From NCBI GenBank assembly GCA_013115135.1, contig JABANP010000093.1:62001-126000 (forward strand): a stretch of 64,000 nt of DNA, read 5' to 3'. The notes beneath the pieces were generated by a model. It had not been told where the DNA came from. It ran no database searches and was given only the letters and a program-made list of their open reading frames with translations. Shown here in pieces: positions 55,390 through 64,000 of the stretch. Position numbers and translations under genes: made by a program. The DNA is from Perkinsus olseni. Its lineage: Eukaryota > Perkinsozoa > Perkinsida > Perkinsidae. Position 1 is the first letter of the stretch. Each line of letters begins with the position of its first letter.

Positions 55390-57648
55390 TTACTGTAGCG
55401 GACTGTTGCCGTTAGTAACTGAAAAAAGCACATCTCTCTTTCCAATGGCTTGCTGCGACGGCCAAGTCGCCCTAGCAACTTACCGCTGGAGTACATGTCG
55501 CTGGTACCATTGGTACCCGTCATAGAATCCGCTCCGGAAGAGCCTGCAACATTACTACGGGATGTACGCATGGTGCGGTATGAGGGTGGAGAGGTCCTTA
55601 CCGGCAGCCTGGGGCGTGTAGAGCTGCGGCGCGGGATTCTGCTGATGTTGTTGATGATGATGGTGATAGGCAGGAGCCGGAGCAACTGTTCGCTGCTGCT
55701 GCTGCTGTTGCTGTAGTAAATGATAACCATGGGCTGGCGACATCACACCACCAGGCGGGCCGTACCTACTAACAGAAGATCAGAGAACTGGCTTCCACCT
55801 GAACCTCCTTACCCGTTATTCTGTTGTTGCTGCTGTGCACCCGGACTGTCGTTTGTGTATCCGTTGCTAGGCGTCGCTCCGCTACCATTTCCTGGATTCA
55901 GCCCATTGCTCGAGCCACCAAATCTACTCAATACAGCCCATCACAAGATGCCCTTCCGATCGTTCTAGTACCCTGTAGCAGCTGACTGATGGTGATGGGG
56001 ATGACCGGCAGCAGCGGCAGGGTTCTGGTGCATGCCATAGCCGCTGCCATAGTGAGGAGGCTGCGGACTGGCGGCCATGTAGTGCTGCGGTGGAGGTGGC
56101 GCCATGCCCCATCCTCCTGTACCTGACGAGCTGCTCTCCACAGCAGACCCGGTCGGCTGGTGCTGCTGCTGTTCACCTCCTCGTCCACCTCCTCCCATGT
56201 TGTTGTACCTCGCCACTCCGCCCCTGCATGAACTTGCTCGGACCAGTACCCTCACGAGTGGAGGGCTTCACCTCGACCTGCACGAAGGAGACAGAACTCT
56301 CCAAAGAACGTGCCAAATCATCAGAGACAGTCGCACCCATTTGCCGTCGATAGTGTTGCCCTTGACCGTCCACGCCACCCTGAATGGCAGCCTGGGCCTC
56401 CGCAGGCGTCTGGAAGGTGACATAACCGAAGCCACGGGAGCGGCCACTGGTGCGATCAACTCTGAGGAGAAACCATCGGAGGCTAGGCAATGAGGCGAAG
56501 GTAGTAGTACTACTTGACGATACAGTCGGTGATGACTCCGTACCTCACGAAGTGCTGTCGGAGCCTCTCTGAGGTGAGCAAACAATCTACAGTATAATCC
56601 TCCAGGCACCGCGTACCTCGATCGACCGTGGCAGGTAGTCCTCCACAGAATACCTTACACGGGTTGTCCTGTGGCAGCAGTCCGTTGTTGCTGTTTCCGG
56701 TGGCCCCAGTCGGACCGAAGTTATTGATATGAGTTTGACCACCACCACCAGCCATCATGTGGTGCATCACACCCATAACCGAATTAACACCGCCAGGGGG
56801 CGCACCACCGAGGTTGACCGGCTGACGCAGGGCAGCTTGCGCTCTGATCTCCTCCTGGGAGACGGCTCGCTTAACGTCGACCGTCTTGTCTAATAATACG
56901 TGGGAGTTCGGGTATGACAGGCACGACTGAGGAAGACAACGACGATGCTGACTACGGCTAGTGATGGACGACCGGCCTCTTACTTCTAAGTCTTTGACAT
57001 TAACAAAAGTGATAAAACCAAAACCTCGACTGCGACCAGTGAGCTTGTCCATCATCACAACAGCCTCTTCCAGCTGCCCAAACTGGCTGAAATAGTTCCA
57101 GAGAGTCTGCCGGTCCACCAGGCTCGGCAAACCGCCGATAAAAAGCTAAGACAGAGAAGAAACTCACGGACGGCGAAAATTGATGTACTGCCTACTTTTC
57201 CGCTCAGTGACATTAGGATTGAGCGCATTACTGGTGTTGTTCATGATGGGACGACCGCCATTGTCGCCAGGGGGCGTAGTCTCTTATTCCCACCATGAAA
57301 TTCTGCATGCCAGCTTGCTGGGCCAAGACCCCCAAGTCTTGTTGTTGTAGATGCTTACCGTTGCCGCCGCCACCAACTACAACAACAGACAGCTGGCTCA
57401 ACGCGCAGTTACAGCGCTAACTTACGAGATGCCGCGACGGCTGCTGCCTGATGCATGGCCATGGCGGCCTGCTGCCGCTGATGGTGCTGCTGTGGCTGCT
57501 GCTGCAACATAGTGTTAGACGGGGGATGGCCAGAGCCCATCGTCGTAGCGAACTCGGGTATGCTTGTTATACTCGGAGCTGCTGCAGGGCCCATCATACC
57601 GCTGCCACTGGCCGCCAGAGGTGTCGCCCTGGAGCTAGTCGAGGACAT
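55390..57648 (-). CDS. Two-RRM protein C (hnRNP A/Musashi/DAZAP-like), Gln/His/Gly-rich tail
   Basis: Sequence-specific RNA-binding protein. The Met/Gln/Ala-rich N-terminus (from 57648) includes MLQQQPQQHHQRQQAAMAMH. RRM1 (near 56990-57150): LFIGGLPSLVDR, YFSQFGQLEEAVVMMD, GRSRGFGFITF. RRM2: NPCKVFCGGLP, LRQHFVRYGVITDCIV, SGRSRGFGYVTFQTPAEAQ, TIDGKW, then VEVKPSTRE. The tail has Gly/Gln/His stretches (GWGMAPPPPQHYMAASPQPP, LLQQQQQQQRTVAPAPAYHH) and ends at TAA 55390-55392. Introns are 40-65 nt. One +1 offset at CCC 56359-56361 (coding GGG) separates AAIQGGVDGQ from GNTIDGKWV inside RRM2. Another possible one near 56225 could be a 52-nt intron. Paralogues B and A follow upstream in tandem. Confidence 0.85.
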
Positions 57649-58969
57649 CTCGGGGAGTGTTGGCGGCGGTACTCGAGCCCGTAGTAGAGTAGTAGCCCTG
57701 AGGGCCCTTCTGCAAGCGAGACGCCGCTAGTTCAGGAGTAGGGGGGTTATAACTGACAAGCAGCCGGTGACGATGGACGGCCGAAGGAGAGAAGCGATGA
57801 CTTACTCGTTCCTAGGGGTAGCCATACTGATATTGGATGTCAACTGCTGCTTCTGCTGATGATACTCGATACTGTTGTTCTCAATACTAGAGTCGGCCTT
57901 GCCAGTTTACTTATGTAACTTGGACAGCGACTTCAACGATCAATACAGACGAGGAGAACGACGATGTAATAACTGCTGCTGCTGCTGTCTACGAGATTGC
58001 CTAGGGCTGGACTAACCTAAGGAGGTAAGCCGAGACGGCTAAGCGCAATCAAACTGAAACAGGAAGGAGAATCACAGACGACCACTCGCAACGGCGATTG
58101 CGTATTGAAGCACTCAACGCAAGCCTAGCACCGACCATGGCGGGAATGGACAAAAGTCCTGCAACACGCTTGTGGCGCCAGGGGTGAGTTGATTGGGCTT
58201 GCACGATGAGGAACCGGAGAAAGTGACGAGTGACGAGGAACCTGAAAGGGCAACAATGAACGCGTGGATTGAGCGAACTATCGGAGAGAAGGGTCGAGTA
58301 CTAAAACCCGCGCTGCGGTCTTACGCTCCGTCGAGGACTACTACGTCAGGAGGCTGCTGATCATAACTGCGCGGCTGCTAACTAAGCCATCGCATTAGCA
58401 TCATAACTCGAGGACGACGATGGGAGTAGCCGATAACGGCGATGAATTAACTACTTATACGCTGGCATGCACTACCCTACTCGAGTAGATACAGCGTTGA
58501 GGAAATGCAAGATCGCAAGATTGCATCTCTATCCCCTACATTATTGATGAAATGTTCTTCACTTAACACTAATACTCGACTATTCTACGTAAAATAACCC
58601 CAACGACGGTGACTCGTACAACAAGGCTTCTGTCGCCGTCGAAGGGACACAACAAGGGCAATGCCACCATACACTGTCCGTAGCAGTCGTACTACTGTCG
58701 ATGACCAACGACCAGACGTAGGCGGAGCTATCAGCCACTAACAAGGTTATATTCATACTTCTACTTTCACTAACGTTACTGGGCTGACGACCACCACGAC
58801 CACGACGACGACGATCATCATAACTCCTCAAAAGCATCATCCTAAAACAGGTTCGGGTGGAATGCCGTCAACGATCAACAGGAAGGGGTACGAGAGTGCG
58901 AAGTTGTGCGTTCCTACCATCGAGCCGTCACTACTTACCGCTAGTAATGTACATAGCCTCTTGGACCGT
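57649..58969. other. Interval upstream of RRM protein C
   Basis: Contains CAG/CTG-type runs (near 57840-57870 and 57975-57990) and possibly upstream exons of gene C: a reading LQKGPQGYYSTTGSSTAANT at 57660-57730 is open on the minus strand. The rest (57740-58960) shows no gene that I can support. Confidence 0.4.
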
Positions 58970-60517
58970 CTAATAAGGGCTGGCCCTGTATTGGGATGGT
59001 TGGCCGTATCCTTGAGGTTGCATGTTGCCATACCCTTGCTGTTGAGGATAACCCCCGTAGGCAGCAGGCTGCTGCGGCGGCGGCGGTGGGGCACCTCCAT
59101 AACCACCACCACCTTGCTGCTGGCGAGCCCCACCATAAGGGGAGGCACCATAACCACCGTACTGGGCAGGTGGCTGCTGCATCATAGGCTGCTGTTGTTG
59201 CTGGTAGCCGCTACCGTTGTACATGGGCCTGGCACAGAAAGAGACCTCAAAGCACGATGATAAGCTCGCCGCTCCCTAGCGTACTGCTGCGGCGGGCGAT
59301 AGCCTCCAGACTGATACGGGGGAGATCGCTGACCGTAGCCACCTCCACTTCCACCACCAAACGACCTACGACACCGACAGTGAGAAAGTCGACTACGGGA
59401 AGAGGCCCACTACCCCATAGGACGACCCTTGCCCTTCCCGCGAGACCCCTCACGCCGAGCATGTTTGACCTCGACCTGATCCCGCATGACGCTTGATGAT
59501 ACTACAACCGTCACTGCGCCACGAAATTACATGCTTGTCATCAATCATATTTGCATCACCACCAGCAATAGCAGCATCAGCATCAGCCGGTGACGAGAAA
59601 ATAACGTAACCGAAACCTCGGTGGCGTCCCGTCTCCCGGTCGTACATTACCAAAGCCTCGGCCACGGTTCCATACCGAGAGAAGTGCTCGGTTAGTCGAG
59701 CTGAATGAAGATGTGCTTCGACGAAAGGACACGAACTTTCCCAGGCGCTCACGTTTATCACAGCTGTTAGGCAGGCCACCGACGAAGACCTTGCAAGGGT
59801 TGTCACCACCATCACTAGGCCCTCCATCTCCTCTACCAAATCTATCAGTAGAAGAGTGCCGCCGCGGTCGGGTAGAGGGCGACTTACCCGAAGTCCCCAC
59901 TTCCTTTGCCTCCACCATATCCTCCCTTGCCACCATAGCCGCCCTTACCCCCACTGAAACCCTTACCACCTGAGGGGCTCCACAGTGATTTGCACGAGCA
60001 CCAACCAACAACACATTACCTCCTTTCCCACTGTGGGGAGGGTCCTGCGAAGCCCTCTTGACATCCACGGTCTTCTCCAAAAGAACATGTGGACCACTAG
60101 CCAGACACGTCTAAGAGAGAGACATCAGGCAACCCCACCAGCCGCAGCAGAAATGCTCGTACCTCCATGTCAGTGAGCTGACCATAAACCACGAAGCCGA
60201 AGCCTCGAGACCGACCGGTGTTCCGGTCGTACATGACAACAGCATGCTCCACCGGGCCGAACTGCGCGAAGTAGCTCTCCATATGCTGCTTCTCACAGGC
60301 ACCCGGCAGACCTCCGATGAACAACTACGAAAAATACAACTGTTTTAGCGGAGCGAAGCAAGACTAAAGCGCTCACCTTTCGGTCGTCCGACTCTCTAGA
60401 CCTAGCGGGGCCTCCACCACTACCCATAAAATTGGAAGCCTGTGGAGGCGGGGCGGTAGGGGGTGCCTGGTCCGCGTAAGGGTAGGCGGAGCCCACAGGA
60501 GCGCCAGTCGTATTCAT
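58970..60517 (-). CDS. Two-RRM protein B (hnRNP A/Musashi/DAZAP-like), Gly/Gln/Pro-rich tail
   Basis: Start at 60517 (MNTTGAPVGSAYPYADQAPP). RRM1: LFIGGLPGACEKQHMESYFA, QFGPVEHAVVMYDRNTGRSR, GFGFVVY, then HVLLEKTVDVKRA. A Gly/Lys linker (GGYGGKGGYGGGKGSGDFG) precedes RRM2: CKVFVGGLPNSCDK, LTEHFSRYGTVAEALVMYDR, HRGFGYVIF, MIDDKHV, VEVKHARREGSRGKGKGR. The tail is YGQRSPPYQSGGYRPPQQY and GSGYQQQQQPMMQQPPAQY, ending QPSQYRASPY at 58970. All frames join through introns of roughly 40-55 nt with no offset, so this paralogue is the frame-clean reference for A and C. The linker and tail suggest a nuclear or shuttling mRNP protein. Confidence 0.88.
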
Positions 60518-61145
60518 AAGAACAGGATAAAGAGCGCCTTAGTGAGGACAGCCAACCTTGATCGTGCCGGCCTTGGACGACCCTCCAGGAGAGGCTAGGG
60601 AGACAGCGCGGAACACAACAATCAGGGTCGAGTCGTGAGAAGGATGGTGGTTCAAGCAATTGCATGCAAGGCATAACGAGCGACAATCCCAGAGGATCTG
60701 ATACCGAGTGCCGCTGCTGTTACCTCGAACTCAGCGAACGGCTACTGCTGGCTAGGGAAGGCAGCATCGAATCATGAGACACCAACGGGAGGAGCTATTC
60801 AAAGGGCTGTCAAGCGCACGAGCGTGTAAGACTTTCCCTCTCAAAACCACAACACAACCAAATCCAGTTTAGCCTTCTCCGAAGAACTATGACGATCCGA
60901 GCGAGAGAAGTTGTGGGGAAATGGGAACATAGCAATAAGAAGGGGCCACCATAGGGCGGTAATAATGGCGATCTCCCCGACAGTAATAATGACGGCAACT
61001 TGGCTGTGGCCCACGAGGCCGCTAGCAACAGCAGCAGCAGCAGCTACTTGACACCCTTATCGAGAGGAAGTGTCACTGTGAAGTCGGGGACTTCATTGTT
61101 ATTTTACGTCAGCTGCTGCTGCTGCCGCTGCTGGTCGTCCCGAGT
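60518..61145. other. Interval between RRM proteins A and B
   Basis: About 630 bp with CAG/CTG runs near 61030-61060 and 61110-61130. No gene seen; it probably carries the gene A 3' end and the gene B promoter. Confidence 0.4.
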
Positions 61146-63339
61146 TTAGTAGGGGCTGGCTCGAGAAGGGCCGCCGTATTGGCCTCCATAACGAGGTGGA
61201 GGGGCGCTATCTGAGCAAGGGGCACATCGACCGACTCCTTCTTGAAGCTTGTCTACATCCTCCCATTGGTGGGGGTCGTCGAGGCTCCTGTCGTTGGTAG
61301 CCTATACCGCCATAGCCGCCTTGCTGCTGCATACCACCATACCTGGCCACCGACGATGCACGTATGGCAGTATCTTTCCCCTGCCAACCTACCCCTGTTG
61401 TGGCGGAGGCATCCCATACTGAGGCTGCTGCTGCTGGTACATGCCCATCGGGGGAGGCCGGTTTTGCTGCTGCTGGAAGTAGGCATTGGATGCCGCCTTG
61501 CTAGCTCGCATCGTAGCTTGATAACTATCAAAGAGCCACAGCTGTGCACAACAGAGAAGTGCCATCATCGAGGAGGCGGCCTACTCGTCAGGGCCTCTGT
61601 ATCGCCCATGGTCCCCATACCCGCCACTGCCGTACTCATTATAGCCACCAAAGGACCGTCGCGGAGCTTCCCTCGTCGTGTGCTTCACATCAACCTTGAA
61701 CGACAGCCATATTTCTCCCACCCTCCCCATCGACTACTACCCATTTCCCATCAATGACATTATTGGCGGAGTTGCTGATCGCAGCTTCAGCCGCGGACAA
61801 ATCCTCATAGGTGATGTATCCGAAGCCTCTAGACTGGCCCGTCATCCTATCAGTACTGACAACAACAGTAACCATCCTCATCACCCAAGCACAGTGCCAC
61901 CGCCCCTACATCACTGTACAGTCCACCAAGTTGCCATACTGGATGAAGAAATCTCTGAGAACATCTGAAAACACGTAGCCGGTACCGATAAAGACGGCAG
62001 TTATTCAATAGTGATAGTGCTAATGATTAATCTGTAAGATAATAGATAAAAATAAAGAACAACACCATATACGAGCTTATCATTACGATGGTAGACAGAA
62101 TCCAAAGCTATTGATGAAAATATCAACACTGATAGCTTACCACTGGTCACTTCCCTGGGCAAGCCTCCGACGAAGAGCTTGTTAGGGTTCTGGTCTCGAT
62201 GACCTCCCTTGCCCTTCCTGACAGTGATCACCTATGCAACCCCTCACCGGTGATCATAAACACTAACCCTGAGCTGTAGTCGTCGTAGCTTCTCGGGGCT
62301 CCTGCTCCCTTCCCTGAAACCATACGGCCATCCAACAGCCTCAACTGCGTTACGGATACCCACCTGATGACCGCCTCTCGTTGGCCGTAGAGGTGCCATC
62401 GTCGTTGACGGAGCGTCGTACTTCGACAGACTTCCCCATGATCACATGGGGCGCCGCTGCCACACAACCCTGATCGGGAAAAGTTCCACCCAAAGGCCCA
62501 TCCCGGTGTCAGGAGGCTTACGAGCATCTGCTCTTTGGTTTGGAAAGGTCACGAAGCCGAACCCCCGACTCCGTCCTGTGTACCGGTCCATCATCACCAC
62601 CGAGTCCTCCACAGGGCCCGAACTGGCTGAAGTACTCATCCAAGGCTGGCTTGTCGGCTTCTCGCGGAAGACCTCCGACAAAAACCTGCGCGGCTGCACG
62701 TCAACGAAAGTAAGGCAAGTCGTGTTCGGGTCACCTTTTTGGTATCATCTCCCCTCTTAGGAGGCCCATCATATCGTGGGGCCGGTAACGGGCTCTGACC
62801 AACGGAACCCGCTTGAACAGGAGGCGACGTGGTGAACTCCTGCTGGATGGCTGCTGCCGATGCAGCGGCAGTAGCAGCCGCGACGTCCATAGGGGAGGCC
62901 GGAGGCTCCTGCTGGGACGCAGGTGTTGCAGGCAAAGGAACAGGGACCGCCTGCCGGGACAAATATCTCCACCAGCGGTCTTCGGTACTTCCCCGAGCTC
63001 ACCTCAGGCCCCTCGTGCGCGGCGGTTTCCGTAGCATTTCCAGCAACAGCAGTGGTATCCACCGACGTCGGGGCGGCATCCTGGGCAGCGGCAGGAGCGG
63101 GAGAGGGCACCTCCGAGGGAGATGCTTCCATGGCCGGCTCAGCAGGGGAAGCCTCAGTCGACATCTCGGCAGGAGTCGCCTCCGTGGTCGCGGTGGGCTC
63201 CGAGCTAGCCTCGGCGGCGGCTGGGACGCTCTCTGCCTCCGGAGCTGCAGCCGCTGCTGGTGCCCTGAATATAACGGGCGTCGTCGTAGACGCAGTGCGA
63301 AAGGCCGTACTCGTTGGTGCTGGCCGGTTGTTGTTCCAT
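61146..63339 (-). CDS. Two-RRM protein A (hnRNP A/Musashi/DAZAP-like), Ala-rich N-terminus
   Basis: The ATG at 63339-63337 starts MEQQ; an Ala/Glu/Pro-rich region follows (PAAAAAPEAESVPAAAEASS) that is in the +1 frame relative to the ATG. RRM1: KVFVGGLPREADKPALDEYF, SQFGP, VEDSVVMMDRYTGRSRGFGF, VTF, KEQML, CVAAAPHVIMGKSVEVRRSV. RRM2: NKLFVGGLPREVTS, RDFFIQYGNLVDCTV, STDRMTGQSRGFGYITYEDL, AAEAAISNSANNVIDGKW, VDVKHTTREAPRRS. The tail (GGYNEYGSGGYGDHGRYRG, FQQQQNRPPPMGMYQQQQPQ) ends RASPY at TAA 61146-61148, the same last residues as protein B. Two +1 offsets fall inside RRM1 (62614-62619 and 62541-62543), where alignment to paralogues B and C leaves no room for introns. Confidence 0.87.
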
Positions 63340-63441
63340 GACGGATGGAGAGGAAGGTGGGTTGGTAGCCGACAGGATGAACTACAAAATGGACTCTCCC
63401 TCAGGCCCTCGTCAACACAAAGCCCATGTAGTAGACGACAA

Positions 63442-64000
63442 CTATGACGAGGGAGGCAACGACGACATCCCCATGCGCGGTAAGTAGCGGTGAGAGTGCA
63501 ACAACTCATCCAAAGGCTGGGCTCCCGCGAGCGCCTTCACGCCTGAGGGCAGCGGTCCCGATCGAGGCGACCCGGTGGGCATCCAAACCTACTCTCCTCA
63601 TCCACCTCGCACAACTCCGTGGTCTCCAACTTGACCAGTTTTGTATCTTCCACGGTGAGCTCGTCGATATCCTGTCGTACACCAGCGGCTGTGACGAGCT
63701 CCTCCGCAGACAAGCCCAAAAGATACGTCCTAAAGGCTGCCAAAGTCCCCTCGAGCCACCCACCAAGCACCCCACTTCCGCTTTCCCTTGGCTTGTTTTT
63801 TACAGACGAAGGGGCCTGGGTCGCTGCCGTCCCAACCGTACCACTGCTCCTGGGCCTTCTGCGGGGCGCAGTCCGGATCATCAGCATATGCTGGATCTGT
63901 ACCACGGGCAATAAGGTATCCATGTTGACCTCAAGATACTACTACCAGTGCAATTCTTGGCCCATTTGTTAAACTTATTTTCCGACCCATCGGTCCAGTC
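63442..64000 (-). CDS. Unrecognised protein, 5' end outside window
   Basis: GTLAAFRTYLLGLSAEELVT, AAGVRQDIDELTVEDTKLVK and LETTELCEVDEE (near 63600-63770) are joined across a 45-50 nt intron to SVKALAGAQPLDELLHSHRY, with the stop TAG at 63442-63444. Acidic and helical; no domain recognised. Another exon probably lies near 63770-63920. It is about 100 bp upstream of RRM protein A on the same strand. Confidence 0.5.

Noticed and set aside
1..64000. CRISPR arrays, bacterial operons, insertion sequences
   Set aside because: No regularly spaced repeats, no ribosome binding sites, and spliced genes throughout; this is eukaryotic nuclear DNA.

Overview
This is nuclear DNA from a protist. Genes sit on both strands and are cut by many very short GT-AG introns, mostly 41-51 nt. 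Three genes point to an alveolate, probably a myzozoan close to Perkinsus: a pyruvate:NADP+ oxidoreductase (PFOR fused to a P450-reductase module), an apicortin-type protein (p25-alpha plus doublecortin), and several lineage-style secreted proteins. The assignment is inference; no rRNA or organelle gene is present to settle it.

Layout. 1-5649: 3' part of the PNO gene. 5926-6602: small ankyrin-repeat protein. 6982-11567: three minus-strand genes (one J-domain-like, one unrecognised, one apicortin). 11908-18157: plus-strand eIF4A3, a 47-residue membrane protein, CDP-diacylglycerol synthase and an unrecognised coiled-coil gene. 18986-24931: a secreted protein and a beta-propeller/Trp-rich protein, both minus. 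25056-48206: repeat-rich accessory zone with a GH92 alpha-mannosidase, its truncated second copy inside a roughly 3.4-3.6 kb direct duplication, an inverted pair of gene fragments about 10 kb apart, a dispersed acidic module, a perfect 25-bp palindrome and a secreted protein. 48750-54620: a large EF-hand protein, a dCMP deaminase with an altered active-site motif, and a CS-domain protein. 55390-63339: three tandem paralogous two-RRM proteins (hnRNP A/Musashi/DAZAP-like) with Gln/Gly-rich tails. 63442-64000: 3' part of one more minus-strand gene.

Most notable signal. In conserved genes on both strands, homology continues unbroken while the reading frame moves by exactly +1, with no intron able to explain it. 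I resolved 12 such sites in six genes (PNO, eIF4A3, CDP-DAG synthase, GH92, two RRM proteins). Four more appear when paralogous copies inside the window are compared. Each is one extra nucleotide, and each can be placed at a zero-frame Gly (GGN) or Pro (CCN) codon. Known Perkinsus mitochondrial genes use frameshifts that decode Gly and Pro. A nuclear counterpart would be new, but systematic sequence error or pseudogenisation is not excluded. Several other apparent shifts disappeared once a 37-65 nt intron was allowed, and are listed as rejected.

Two further intron observations: an 18-mer is shared by two introns of eIF4A3, and a 15-mer is shared by introns of eIF4A3 and the ankyrin gene, which hints at mobile or templated introns.
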